Positions 34,860-45,745 of a stretch of 64,000 bases of DNA are shown here, in pieces. A program made the position numbers and the translations under genes. The notes under the pieces were generated by a model that saw only the letters and a program-made list of their open reading frames with translations, had not been told where the DNA came from and searched no databases. The DNA lies in the NCBI RefSeq assembly GCF_016722925.1, contig NZ_JAEQNC010000004.1, positions 248,001 through 312,000 of the forward strand, written 5' to 3'. The stretch's first letter is position 1; each line of letters opens with the position of its first letter. The stretch comes from Phytoamicus setariae. Lineage in GTDB: Bacteria; Pseudomonadota; Alphaproteobacteria; Rhizobiales; Rhizobiaceae.

Positions 34860-35264
34860 CTACTGCGAGTACTGTTTGAGATACGTGACCAGATTGGCGA
34901 TATCAGTGTCGTCCTTGAGCCCTGGAAACGCCATCTTGGTGCCCTTCACCTTCGCTCTGGGATTATGCAGATAGTCACGCAGCGTGGCTTCGTCCCAGAC
35001 AAGCCCGCCAGCCCCCGCCTCTTTCATGGCCGTCGAGTAGCTGAAATCCGGATGTGTTCCGGCCGTTCGACCGAACACATGGTTCAACGATGGCCCGACC
35101 TTGTTCTTGTCGGTATCGACGACATGACAGACGGCGCATTTCTTGAAGACGACCGCGCCCGCTTCGGCGTCGCCTTCCTGGGCGACCGCGCCATGTGGCA
35201 GGGCAATGGCAAGAGGCAGACTGATCAGAGCAATGCGATACCACATGGCAATCCTCATTCTCAT
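34860..35264 (-). CDS. Class I c-type cytochrome, probable electron donor to the oxidase
   Basis: A 134-residue exported cytochrome. Signal peptide about residues 1-28 (IALISLPLAIALPHGAVAQ), heme motif CAVCH at 43-47 and axial Met111 in GTKMAFPGLK. The overall pattern (GDAEAGAVVFKKCAVCH, VGPSLNHVFGR) is that of cytochrome c2/c550-type proteins of alphaproteobacteria. It is upstream of and on the same strand as the subunit II gene, so it probably serves this oxidase. Confidence 0.92.
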   Translation of the reverse strand: MRMRIAMWYRIALISLPLAIALPHGAVAQEGDAEAGAVVFKKCAVCHVVDTDKNKVGPSLNHVFGRTAGTHPDFSYSTAMKEAGAGGLVWDEATLRDYLHNPRAKVKGTKMAFPGLKDDTDIANLVTYLKQYSQ

Positions 35265-35396
35265 CGAGCGAGATCAAAACCACAACCGGTGCAACCGGCC
35301 TCCATGCTTATCAAACTTTGTCGGCCTTGTCGCGCTTTGCCTTGCTCCACCCGGTTGCGCTTATGTGGGGAGCCGCCTTAACCCAGAAGGATCATG

Positions 35397-37016
35397 TCAA
35401 CCCGCACGGATCATCTCGGCAGCCTTTTCCGCGATCATGATGACGGGCGAATTGGTGTTGCCGGAAACGATGGTGGGCATGATCGAGGCATCGACCACCC
35501 GCAGCCCGGAAAGACCGTGAACGCGCAACTGTGCATCGACCACCGAGAGGTTGTCGCTGCCCATCTTGCAGGTACCGACCGGATGGAAAATCGTCGTGGC
35601 GATGTCGCCTGCCCTTTGGATGAGTTGCTCGTCGGACTGGTATTCCCTGCCCGGCAACATCTCCTGCGGCTTGAAACGGCTGACGGCCTTTTGGGTCATA
35701 AGCTGGCGCGCATGCCGGATCGAACGCGCCGCGATCATCCTGTCTCCCGGCGTGGAAAGATAGTGCGGCCGGATTTCGGGCGCGACCGAAATGTCCCTGG
35801 TCGTAGCATGCACCGTGCCCCGGCTCTCGGGTCGGAGATTGCAGACTGACACGGTAACGGCGGGATACTTGTGCAACGGCTCGCCGAGGCGATCCGTGCT
35901 CAGCGGCTGCACGTGATATTCCAGATCGGCGGTCGCCACCGATGGATCGCTTTTGGCGAAGATGCCGAGCTGGCTGGGCGCCATCGACAACGGGCCAGAG
36001 CGGCGCAACGCATATTCCAGGCCCATGCCCGCCCGGGTGATGAGGTTGTGATAGAGCTGGTTCAGGGTTTTGGCGCCTTCGATCTTGAAGACCGTGCGGA
36101 TCTGAAGATGGTCCTGCAGATTTTCGCCGACGCCAGGCAGATCGTGCAGGACGCCGATGCCGAGCGAGGACAGCAGCGCGCCATTGCCGACGCCGGAAAG
36201 CTCGAGAATTTTTGGCGAGTTGATCGCGCCTGCCGAGAGGATGACCTCTCCCCTCGCTTTGGCAATCGACGGCCGGCCGTTGCGCCGGAATCGAACGCCG
36301 CTCACCCGCTTGCCATCGAACTCCAGCCGTTCGGTCTCCGCTCCGGTCAACACACGGAGGTTGGCCCTGTCCATGGCCGGGCGCAGGAAGGCCTTGGTGG
36401 TGTTCCACCTGATGCCCCCCTTCTGATTGACCTCGAAATAGCCTGAGCCCTCGTTGTCGCCATCGTTGAAGTCGTCGGTCTTGGGGATGCCCATTTGCTC
36501 AGCCGCATCGCGGAAAGCATCAAGGATTGGCCATGACAGCCGTTGTTTTTCCACCCGCCACTCGCCGCCCGCACCGTGCATGTCGGATTTGCCGCGGTAG
36601 TTGTCTTCCGATTTGAGGAAATAGGGCAGCACGTCGTCCCAGCCCCAGCCGCCATTGCCCGCCTGCCGCCAGCCGTCGTAATCGGCGGCCTGGCCGCGCA
36701 TGTAGATCATGCCGTTGATCGACGAGCAGCCGCCCAGCACCTTGCCGCGCGGATAGTTGAGCGACCGGCCATTCAGCCCGGCCTCCGAAGCCGTCTTCAT
36801 CATCCAGTCGGTGCGTGGATTACCCATGCAGTAGAGATAACCGATCGGGATGTGGATCCAGTGGTAATTGTCCCTGCCTCCGGCTTCGAGCAGCAGCACC
36901 CGGTTCTTCGGATCGGCCGAAAGCCGGTTGGCAAGCACGCAGCCCGCCGAGCCCGCACCCACGACGATGTAATCGTAGGTGCCCTCGTCTGCTGCATTTT
37001 CATCGACGGTGTTCAC
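35397..37016 (-). CDS. GMC-family FAD oxidoreductase (choline/alcohol dehydrogenase-like)
   Basis: A 539-residue flavoprotein. The FAD-binding motif is VVGAGSAGCVLANRLS (about residues 18-33), with GMC signatures YPRGKVLGGCSSINGMIYMRG and GAINSPKILELSGVGNG. The catalytic His is in FHPVGTCKMG and the partner Asn in NTNSPV near the C-terminus. It overlaps the FGGY kinase gene by 4 bases (ATGA), so it belongs to the polyol operon as its last gene. It probably oxidises an alcohol or aldehyde of the pathway; BetA-type choline dehydrogenase is unlikely in this setting. Confidence 0.9.
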   Translation of the reverse strand: MNTVDENAADEGTYDYIVVGAGSAGCVLANRLSADPKNRVLLLEAGGRDNYHWIHIPIGYLYCMGNPRTDWMMKTASEAGLNGRSLNYPRGKVLGGCSSINGMIYMRGQAADYDGWRQAGNGGWGWDDVLPYFLKSEDNYRGKSDMHGAGGEWRVEKQRLSWPILDAFRDAAEQMGIPKTDDFNDGDNEGSGYFEVNQKGGIRWNTTKAFLRPAMDRANLRVLTGAETERLEFDGKRVSGVRFRRNGRPSIAKARGEVILSAGAINSPKILELSGVGNGALLSSLGIGVLHDLPGVGENLQDHLQIRTVFKIEGAKTLNQLYHNLITRAGMGLEYALRRSGPLSMAPSQLGIFAKSDPSVATADLEYHVQPLSTDRLGEPLHKYPAVTVSVCNLRPESRGTVHATTRDISVAPEIRPHYLSTPGDRMIAARSIRHARQLMTQKAVSRFKPQEMLPGREYQSDEQLIQRAGDIATTIFHPVGTCKMGSDNLSVVDAQLRVHGLSGLRVVDASIMPTIVSGNTNSPVIMIAEKAAEMIRAG

Positions 37017-38524
37017 GCTGCTGCTCCCAGGGCCGCCATGCGCTTCCAGATCGGCGTCATGGCATCGGATATGTCGCGATAGATGCGGTAGCGCTGCTCG
37101 TAGAGATCGGCAAGCGCGGGGTTGGGCGTATAATGGCGTTCGACCGTCACCATCGATGCAGCGCCCTCCGCGAAATCCCTGAACAGGCCGACACCGGTTC
37201 CGGCTGCGATCGCGGCACCCAGCGCACCCGTCTCTTTCGAACGGGCAATCGAAACAGGCACGCCGAGCACGTCGGTGAATATCTGCGGCCAGACCTTGCT
37301 GCGCGAGCCACCGCCCGAGAGAACGGCCTCGTCGAAACGTACGCCCGCCGCCCTGAGCTTCTCGATATGCCAGCGGTGACCGAACACCACTCCTTCCAGC
37401 ACCGCCCGCATCAGATGCGCCTTAGTGTGCCAGCCGGCGACGCCATGGAAACCCGCCCGTGCATTGCCGTCGGTCTGGGCACCATAGAGGAACGGGTGGT
37501 AGAACGGTGCCGCAAGCTGCGGCTCGACGGAGGCTGCAAGCTCGCAGCAGAGATCGAAGGGCGACACGCCTTCCTCGCAATCGGCAAAGAACTCGCGCAC
37601 CATCCATTCGAGATTGGCAGCCGACGTGGCGCTGTTTTCCATGGCCATGTAACGGGTGCGGTCAAAGCTTGACGACATGAAGATCGGTGCTTCGAGCTCT
37701 GGCCGATCCGTTATCACCTGGTTGATGCTCCAGGTGCCGGCAATGATCGAGGCGGCCCCTGTTCGGGTCACCCCGGAGCCGACTGCCGAGGCGATAACAT
37801 CGAACAGCCCGCCCACGACAGGCGTACCCGCAGCCAGGCCGGTCAGCGCGGCGGCGGTCTGTGTGACACGGCCGGCGATCTCGTCGCTTTCCACCAGCCG
37901 CGGCAGAAGATCCATGCAGTCACCGAGACCATAGGCCTCCATCAGCCGCTGGTCGTAGCGCCGTTCGACGACATTCAACAACCCGCAACCGATCATGTCG
38001 GAGACTTCGCTGATCCGCTCGCCGGTCAACCGGTTGGTGATGAAATCCTTGCACAGCAGCACCGTGCCGATCCGGGCGAATTGTTCCGGATCGTGGCGCT
38101 TCAACCAGGCAAGCAGCGTCGGCGTCTGCGACGGCCACGGCCGCTGCTGGCAAATCGGATAGGCGATATCGCCAACCCCTGCCGCCTCCAGCTCGTCGGC
38201 GAGCTGCGAGGCGCGCGTATCGAGAGACTGGATGGCGATCAGCGGTTCGCCCGCCTTGTCCAGGGCATAGAGACCGTTGCCGTGGCCGGCACAGCCGATC
38301 GCGGCGATTTCGTCGGCCGCGATACCGGATTTCTCGATGCAGGCGCGGATGACCGTCTGGGCATTTGCCCAGAGCTCGCCCAGCCCACGCTCGACATGAC
38401 CGGGCTTCGGCATCCGGCTATGGCCTTCCTCCGCGACATAGGCCAGTTCCCGGCCGCCAAGGTCGAAGATCACGGCTTTGATAACGGTGTTGCCGGCATC
38501 GAGGCCGAGCAGGTACTTACCCAT
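37013..38524 (-). CDS. FGGY-family carbohydrate kinase (LyxK/EryA-like)
   Basis: A 503-residue kinase starting MGKYLLGLDAGNTVIKAVIF; the start is set by GGGAGGGG just upstream, although the frame is open for 27 more codons. It has the phosphate-1 loop (GLDAGNTVIKA), GTPVVGGLFDVIASAVGSGV, and the C-terminal VLSGGGSRSKVWPQIFTDVLG of the FGGY family. It resembles E. coli LyxK (L-xylulose kinase) and fits the kinase slot of erythritol (EryA) operons. The substrate is probably a small polyol or ketose. It lies 31 bases after the aldolase gene and overlaps the GMC gene by 4 bases. Confidence 0.88.
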   Translation of the reverse strand: MGKYLLGLDAGNTVIKAVIFDLGGRELAYVAEEGHSRMPKPGHVERGLGELWANAQTVIRACIEKSGIAADEIAAIGCAGHGNGLYALDKAGEPLIAIQSLDTRASQLADELEAAGVGDIAYPICQQRPWPSQTPTLLAWLKRHDPEQFARIGTVLLCKDFITNRLTGERISEVSDMIGCGLLNVVERRYDQRLMEAYGLGDCMDLLPRLVESDEIAGRVTQTAAALTGLAAGTPVVGGLFDVIASAVGSGVTRTGAASIIAGTWSINQVITDRPELEAPIFMSSSFDRTRYMAMENSATSAANLEWMVREFFADCEEGVSPFDLCCELAASVEPQLAAPFYHPFLYGAQTDGNARAGFHGVAGWHTKAHLMRAVLEGVVFGHRWHIEKLRAAGVRFDEAVLSGGGSRSKVWPQIFTDVLGVPVSIARSKETGALGAAIAAGTGVGLFRDFAEGAASMVTVERHYTPNPALADLYEQRYRIYRDISDAMTPIWKRMAALGAAA

Positions 38525-38555
38525 GCGGAACCCCTCCCAAGGTTCGAATATACAA

Positions 38556-39398
38556 TTATCCCTGCTCATACACCGAGTAGGCATCCGCGCCGCTGGCGTC
38601 GTCATGGATGATGGCCATCAGCCCCCTCACGACAGCGCTCGGATTGGCGTGCTGGTAGATGTTGCGGCCATAGACCATGCCCTTCGCACCCTGCTTCATC
38701 AGCGCCGCCGACTTGTCGAACACGACACGCAGATCCTCCTTGCCGCCACCGCGCACTAGAACCGGGCATCGCGCCGCCTCGACCACCTTATGGAAATCTT
38801 CCGCATTGTCGGTCGGGTCGGCCTTGATGATATCCGCCCCCATTTCACGCGCAAGCCGGGTCAGCGTGACGATCTTTTCGCAATCGCCGTCGACCATGTA
38901 GCCACCCTTCTCGGTAACCGGCTGCATGACGAGCGGTTCAATCATCAGCGGCATGCCGTATTTGTCGCAATCGGCGCGAACGCGTGCAATGTTCTGGACG
39001 CACTGTTTGAACAGTTCCGGCTCGTCCGGCAGCATGAACAGATTGACGACGACGCAGGCTGCATCCATGGCCAGCGCGCCGATCAGCGGCTCGGCTTCGT
39101 TCTGCAGCACGGCCCACATGTGGCTATGGCGGATCTTGTTGTAGGGATTGCCCATGTCGATGCGCATCACCAGCGCCGGCTTGTCCTTGCCGGCGATGTC
39201 CTGCAGCAGGTCGGCCTGGCCGAAATTCATCTGGATCGCATCGGGGCCGGCATCCACCAGTGCCTTGACCACGCCTTCGACATTCTCAAGCCCATTGAGG
39301 AAGGTCGGTTCGTTGCAGACACCGTGGTCGATTGCGACATCGAGGCAGCGGCCACCGCCGAACAGCCGGTTCATCCGGACTTTGCTGTTGTTTCGCAT
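38556..39398 (-). CDS. Class I (DhnA/LsrF-type) aldolase
   Basis: A 280-residue TIM barrel of the DhnA-type class I aldolase family: CLDVAIDHGV near the N-terminus, the likely Schiff-base Lys in ADIIKADPTDN (about residues 200-210) and the phosphate-binding loop CPVLVRGGGK. Such enzymes cleave or transfer phosphorylated keto-sugars, usually giving dihydroxyacetone phosphate. The ATG with AGGAG six bases upstream is clear and lies 28 bases inside the end of the GlpD-like gene. LsrF of autoinducer-2 catabolism is in the same family, but the rest of an lsr system is absent. Confidence 0.85.
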   Translation of the reverse strand: MRNNSKVRMNRLFGGGRCLDVAIDHGVCNEPTFLNGLENVEGVVKALVDAGPDAIQMNFGQADLLQDIAGKDKPALVMRIDMGNPYNKIRHSHMWAVLQNEAEPLIGALAMDAACVVVNLFMLPDEPELFKQCVQNIARVRADCDKYGMPLMIEPLVMQPVTEKGGYMVDGDCEKIVTLTRLAREMGADIIKADPTDNAEDFHKVVEAARCPVLVRGGGKEDLRVVFDKSAALMKQGAKGMVYGRNIYQHANPSAVVRGLMAIIHDDASGADAYSVYEQG

Positions 39399-41113
39399 GG
39401 GATACTCCTGTCTGTGTTCCTTAAGTGTAGTGTCTGTTCGCTGACGCCGTGGCGCTCGGCAAGCAGGATGAGAAAACGTTTGTGCTCCGCGAGCCTGCGG
39501 CCCAGATCCCAGCCGCGTTCGGCGGCAAGGAGGTCGAGCGCCGCATCGGCCATCGCCAGCGAAAGCTGGCCGGAAATGGCCAGCGTCGTCCGACGAAGCA
39601 GAAGATCGTCGAGATGCTCAACACCTTCGCTGCGGATGAGGAAGAGCATTTCGCGGGTGGTGTAGTCGGCGTCCGGCAGCGCCGCGTCCGCCTGCCGGGC
39701 AATGAATTCCGCCACCTGTGTCGCAGCGGTTCCATAGCGCTCGAACAGTTGTTCGATCCGGGTTGAAGCCAGGCCGGTCGTCGCCGCGAGCGCTGCAATC
39801 CAGCTTTTCCGACTGGTAGGGAATTCGCGGCCGCCGCCGATCTGTCTGTCCTTGGTGTCGATACGGCGCGATTTCCCCAGACGTTTCAGCGTCATGTCGG
39901 CCGCGAGTTCGCCGAAGGACCGGAAGGTCGTCCATTTGCCCCCGATCATGCAAAGCACCGGCGGAGTTCCATCGGCTTCGACGAACGTACAAAAGTGATC
40001 GCGCGGAATGCGCCCGGTAAAGCTGTCGTTGCTGGCCGGCAACGGCCGGACGCCGGCAAACTGGAAGACGATATCCTCGGGCGCAATACGGATGTGCGGC
40101 AGCACGAAAGCGAGCGATTGCAGGATATAGTCCCGCTCGTCGGCTTCGCAGCGCACCGTGCCGGGATCGTCGACGCGAATATCGGTCGAGCCAACCAGAA
40201 CCTTGCCGAGATAGGGAAACAGGATGCAGATGCGCCCGTCCTCGTTTTCATAGTAAAGCATATGCCCGCCGAGCGCGGCCATCAGCTCGGCATTGTCGAT
40301 CATCAGGTGCGAGCCCTTGGTGCCGCCCATCAGCGGCCGCGCCGGTTTTTCGGCAAGGATCTGGCGATTGGTCAGATCGATCCAGCCTCCAGTTGCGTTG
40401 ATGACGATCTGCGGTTCGATTGGCGTGGTGCGACCGAGCACGGCATCATGGAGCATGAGCGACCCGTCAGCCTGCCGCGTGACCTCCGCATAGTTCAGCG
40501 CGCGGGCATGCAGTCCGGCGGTCAAGCCATCGTCAAGGAGTTCCATGCCCAACCGTTCCGGATGGCTGACCTGCGCATCGTAGTAGGTCGCCGAGGCGAT
40601 GAGATCGGGGTTTATCGCCGGCCACTTCGCCAGCGTCTTGCGCTTGCCGCGAAAGGTGTGCTTCGGCATCATGGCCCGGGTGCGGGTGAAGAAATCGTAG
40701 ATCGCCAGCCCGGTCTTGATGACCACCGCGCCGCGTCGGCTCGGTCGGCGCCCCAGCCCGAGAAATCGCACGGCGCCATTGGCTATGCCCGAAAAGGCAT
40801 CGAAGACCGGCACCGTCGTCGGTAGCGGCGAGACGTAGTGCGGGGCATTGGCGAGCAACCGGTCGCGCTCCTCAAGCGATTCCCGAACCAACTTGAATTC
40901 ACCGTTTTCAAGGTAGCGCAAGCCGCCATGCACCATGCGCGAAAGTGCGGCGCTGGCGCCGGAACAGTAATCGTTCCGCTCGACCAGCAGCACGTCGATG
41001 CCCTGCAGTGCCAGCTCGCGGAACACGCTGATGCCGTTGATGCCGCCGCCGATAACCAACACTTCTGCCTTCGGGCGTCTTGCGAGCCCGTTGAATATCT
41101 CTTCGCGATTCAT
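39371..41113 (-). CDS. GlpD/EryB-like FAD-dependent polyol-phosphate dehydrogenase
   Basis: A 580-residue protein starting MNREEIFNGLARR. FAD motif VLVIGGGINGISVFRELA (about residues 18-35), then SGASAALSRMVHGGLRYLE, the hallmark of GlpD-type glycerol-3-phosphate dehydrogenases, and a C-terminal GlpD cap domain. In erythritol operons the equivalent EryB oxidises erythritol 4-phosphate. Here it sits between an aldo-keto reductase and an aldolase gene, so the substrate is likely another polyol phosphate. The start was preferred to one 14 codons upstream, which would run into the reductase gene's end. Its 3' end overlaps the aldolase gene by 28 bases. Confidence 0.87.
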   Translation of the reverse strand: MNREEIFNGLARRPKAEVLVIGGGINGISVFRELALQGIDVLLVERNDYCSGASAALSRMVHGGLRYLENGEFKLVRESLEERDRLLANAPHYVSPLPTTVPVFDAFSGIANGAVRFLGLGRRPSRRGAVVIKTGLAIYDFFTRTRAMMPKHTFRGKRKTLAKWPAINPDLIASATYYDAQVSHPERLGMELLDDGLTAGLHARALNYAEVTRQADGSLMLHDAVLGRTTPIEPQIVINATGGWIDLTNRQILAEKPARPLMGGTKGSHLMIDNAELMAALGGHMLYYENEDGRICILFPYLGKVLVGSTDIRVDDPGTVRCEADERDYILQSLAFVLPHIRIAPEDIVFQFAGVRPLPASNDSFTGRIPRDHFCTFVEADGTPPVLCMIGGKWTTFRSFGELAADMTLKRLGKSRRIDTKDRQIGGGREFPTSRKSWIAALAATTGLASTRIEQLFERYGTAATQVAEFIARQADAALPDADYTTREMLFLIRSEGVEHLDDLLLRRTTLAISGQLSLAMADAALDLLAAERGWDLGRRLAEHKRFLILLAERHGVSEQTLHLRNTDRSIPCETTAKSG

Positions 41114-41130
41114 TGGTGCCTGTTTCCCCG

Positions 41131-42126
41131 TCACCCGTCGATGACGGATAGCCATGAGGCTATGGCCGCATCGATGGTGGAAATCTCTTCGCTCGAAAGC
41201 CTTATGGTTCCGGCGCGCGCATTATCGCGCGCCTGTGCCGGATTGCGCGCGCCGCACAGCGCAAACGTCACGCCGGGTTGGCCAAGCGTCCAGGCAATGA
41301 CCACCTGTGCGATTGTTGCGCCATGCGCTTCGACGACCGCCTGAATGGCCTGAGCAAACCCCGCAACCTTCCGGCGGTTTTCGACCGAAAAGCGCGGATT
41401 GTCCTTGCGCTGGTCGTCACCGCTGAAAACCCGCTCAGGCCCGATCATGCCCGATAGCAAGCCAAGCGCCAGCGACGAATAGCTGAGCGTTGCAATGCCA
41501 TTCGCACGCGTCAAGGGCAGCAGGTCCGCTTCGATTCCGCGATCGATCATGCTGAAGCGTTCCTGGATCGCGTTCAGCCCGCCAACATCGATATAGGCCT
41601 TGAGATCCTCGGTGCTGACATTGCTGGCGCCGATTGCCCGGATCTTGCCGGCCTTCTTCAGATCATGAAGCGCTTCCATCGTCTCGGCGACCGGCGTCGT
41701 CGGATCCTGCCAATGGGTAATGTAGAGATCGATGTAATCGGTCTTGAGCCGGCTCAGGCTTTCGTCGACCTCATGAAAGATCGCGTCGCGCCCGAGAAAG
41801 CGATGTACCGGCTTGCCGTCCTGATCGAAGAAGTGCCGGCCTTTCTGCGTGTGCCAGACCAGACCGCATTTGGTGGCGATGACGGCCTTGTCGCGGCGAC
41901 CAATGAGCGCCTTGCCGACGATTTCCTCGGCGCGGCCGAGGCCATAGGCCGGCGCCGTGTCGATCAAGGTTACGCCCTCGTCGAGCGAAGCCTGGATGGC
42001 GGCGATCGATTCCGCCTCGTCCGTGCCGCCCCACATCCAGCCGCCGATCGCCCAGGTGCCCAGGCCGACCGCCGATGCGTTCACTCCGGATGCGCCGATC
42101 GCGCGCGTAATCTGCGTTGCTGTCAT
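41131..42126 (-). CDS. Aldo-keto reductase
   Basis: A 331-residue (beta/alpha)8 NADPH-dependent reductase. The catalytic tetrad positions are seen in LIDTAPAYGLGRAEEIVGKAL (Asp, Tyr), VIATKCGLV (Lys) and IDLYITHWQDP (His). The start overlaps the SorC regulator stop by 4 bases and the end is 17 bases before the GlpD-like gene. It could reduce a short aldehyde released by the operon's aldolase or oxidise a sugar to a polyol; direction unknown. Confidence 0.9.
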   Translation of the reverse strand: MTATQITRAIGASGVNASAVGLGTWAIGGWMWGGTDEAESIAAIQASLDEGVTLIDTAPAYGLGRAEEIVGKALIGRRDKAVIATKCGLVWHTQKGRHFFDQDGKPVHRFLGRDAIFHEVDESLSRLKTDYIDLYITHWQDPTTPVAETMEALHDLKKAGKIRAIGASNVSTEDLKAYIDVGGLNAIQERFSMIDRGIEADLLPLTRANGIATLSYSSLALGLLSGMIGPERVFSGDDQRKDNPRFSVENRRKVAGFAQAIQAVVEAHGATIAQVVIAWTLGQPGVTFALCGARNPAQARDNARAGTIRLSSEEISTIDAAIASWLSVIDG

Positions 42127-43139
42127 GCGCCAATTCCTTCTGCATTCGCAATTTCAATAATTTTCGCGCCCGTGGCTTCGTCCGTCACCAGCGTATCGAG
42201 GTGGCCGCCGCGCATGACGCTGAGGATCGGCCCAGCCTTGTTCGGGCCGCTGGCAATACCGATCTTGGTCGGGATCTGCGCGAATTCCTCAAGCGTCAGC
42301 GACACCAGCGACCGGTTGAGCGCGTAGTCACAGACCTGTCCCTGCTTGTCGAGAAGATGCGCGAGCAACTCGCAATAGGCCCCCGACTGCTCGATCGCGG
42401 CACGATCCATCCCGGAAGACGGATGCAGGTCGTAGTAACTGGAATCGTCAGACAGGATCGAGCCGATGCCGACCACGGCGATCTTGGCCTCGCGTGCCTT
42501 GCGAAAGACATCGGCCACCGAACGCATTCCGATCAGCATCGCCTGCTGGCCGGCATCGTCGGCAAACAGCGGCGCGTGGATCTGGTAGGATTTGCCGCCG
42601 AGCCGTTCAGCCATCAGGGCAGAGACGTGATTGACGTCGGTGTAGTGCTTTCCCTGCACGCAGCCGGTCGCCGGGATCACCTCGACATTGAAGCCGTGCG
42701 GCCCATGCAGGCCGGCAACAACGGCGCTCACGCCCTTGCCGCCGGTGATGCAGATCGTGTCACCATCGGCGATCAGCTCCAGCAGCAGCCGTCCGGCGGC
42801 CTCGCCGACCGCCTGTAAGGCTGTCTGCGGATTGTCGGAAACCGTCGGCACCACCACGGCGCGGGAAATCCCGCCAAGCGCCAGCAACTGCTCCTCCATG
42901 TCGACGAGCGGCTCCATCGGCGACTTGATCTTGATCTCGACCAGGCCGAGCTGACGGCCGCGCTTGATCAGCCGGTTGACCGTCGCATGCGAGATGCCGA
43001 GCCGGTCGGCGATCTGCGCCTGGGTCAGTCCCTCGAGAAAATGCATGACCAGCGCCTGGTGCATCTGGCGGGCGATGACCGCCTCCTCGCGCGGAATGCT
43101 GACGACTTTGGATTTGGGTCTGGCGATGGCCATGGTCAT
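42123..43139 (-). CDS. SorC-family transcriptional regulator (EryD-like)
   Basis: A 338-residue regulator. The open frame runs far upstream through the permease gene, but the start is fixed at MTMAIARPKSK by a 4-base ATGA overlap with the permease stop. N-terminal helix-turn-helix LTQAQIADRLGISHATVNRLI (about residues 36-56), then a SorC sugar-binding domain with GGKGVSAVVAGL and ATGCVQG. EryD of erythritol operons belongs to this family. It is encoded within the operon it presumably represses, so it would respond to the pathway's sugar phosphate. Confidence 0.9.
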   Translation of the reverse strand: MTMAIARPKSKVVSIPREEAVIARQMHQALVMHFLEGLTQAQIADRLGISHATVNRLIKRGRQLGLVEIKIKSPMEPLVDMEEQLLALGGISRAVVVPTVSDNPQTALQAVGEAAGRLLLELIADGDTICITGGKGVSAVVAGLHGPHGFNVEVIPATGCVQGKHYTDVNHVSALMAERLGGKSYQIHAPLFADDAGQQAMLIGMRSVADVFRKAREAKIAVVGIGSILSDDSSYYDLHPSSGMDRAAIEQSGAYCELLAHLLDKQGQVCDYALNRSLVSLTLEEFAQIPTKIGIASGPNKAGPILSVMRGGHLDTLVTDEATGAKIIEIANAEGIGA

Positions 43140-44125
43140 GCCTTGCGCTTGTGGAGATAGTGATCGACGGAGACTGCGGCGAGCAATATGCAACCTTTGA
43201 TCATGTCCTGCCAATAGACGGATACGTCGAGCAGGATAAGCGATGACGACACGACGGACAGCAGCGCGATGCCGAGGATCGCGCCGAAAATAGTGCCCGA
43301 TCCGCCATTGAGCGACGCCCCGCCGATGACGGCCGCGGCAATGATGTTGAGCTCCATGCCGACGCCGAAGGTGGGCGTGGCCGAGCCGAAGCGCGACATG
43401 TAGATCACGCCTGCCACGCCGGCGAGCGTCGAGCACATGACGGTGACCCAGAACTTCACATGGTTGGTCTTGATGCCGGAATAGAGCGCGGCCTTTTCGT
43501 TGCTGCCGGTGTAGAACACCTTGCGGAACGCGGTGGCCCGACGCAGCAGGAAGTCGAAGATCACGACGACGGCGAAGAAGATCAGGATCACATAGGGAAT
43601 GCCATAGATCGAGCCCTGCCCGACCGCCTTGAACGACGGCGGCAGCGTAAACAGCGAAATCGGCGTGCCCTTGGTCACGGCCAGGCAAAGCCCGCGAACG
43701 ATGACCATGGCCGCCAACGAGGTGATGAAGTGATTGAGACCGACCACGGTGACGAAGAAGCCCATGATCGCCCCGATCACCGCGCTCATCAGGATACCGA
43801 GCAGCGACGACGTCCACGGATCCAGCCCCAGCATGAACATCGAGCCGGCAAACACCATCGCGAAGCACACGACCGATCCGACCGCCAGATCGATGCCGCC
43901 GACGATCAGCAGCACCGTCATGCCGACCACCACGATGCCTTCGACGGAGAAGGACATCAGCATCGCTCGGAAATTGCCGAGCGTCAGGAAATGCGGCGAG
44001 GCAAACGTCATCACCACGCAAAGCGCCAGGATGATCGCAACCAACCCCGCCTCGCGCATCGAGCCCACCCGTTTCCACGTCGCAACGCGCCGCTCGGATT
44101 GTGCCGTCATCGTATCGACCGCCAT
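43136..44125 (-). CDS. CUT2 (RbsC-like) sugar ABC permease
   Basis: A 329-residue permease starting MAVDTMTAQSERR; a GGGAGGAG site precedes this ATG, while the upstream in-frame extension overlaps the ATPase gene. Eight or more hydrophobic helices. Conserved CUT2 elements: GMTVLLIVGGIDLAVGS and IGGASLNGGSGTIFGAILG. A single permease is present, so the channel is a homodimer. It overlaps the SorC gene by 4 bases. Confidence 0.93.
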   Translation of the reverse strand: MAVDTMTAQSERRVATWKRVGSMREAGLVAIILALCVVMTFASPHFLTLGNFRAMLMSFSVEGIVVVGMTVLLIVGGIDLAVGSVVCFAMVFAGSMFMLGLDPWTSSLLGILMSAVIGAIMGFFVTVVGLNHFITSLAAMVIVRGLCLAVTKGTPISLFTLPPSFKAVGQGSIYGIPYVILIFFAVVVIFDFLLRRATAFRKVFYTGSNEKAALYSGIKTNHVKFWVTVMCSTLAGVAGVIYMSRFGSATPTFGVGMELNIIAAAVIGGASLNGGSGTIFGAILGIALLSVVSSSLILLDVSVYWQDMIKGCILLAAVSVDHYLHKRKA

Positions 44126-44153
44126 GTCTTCTCCTCCCGTATTCCTAACTGTC

Positions 44154-45686
<1,533 letters not shown>

Positions 45687-45745
45687 CGCCCACTCCTTCG
45701 CGTCTTCAAGGGGCGCATTTGCGCGCCCCTCGTACTTGGCTGCTA

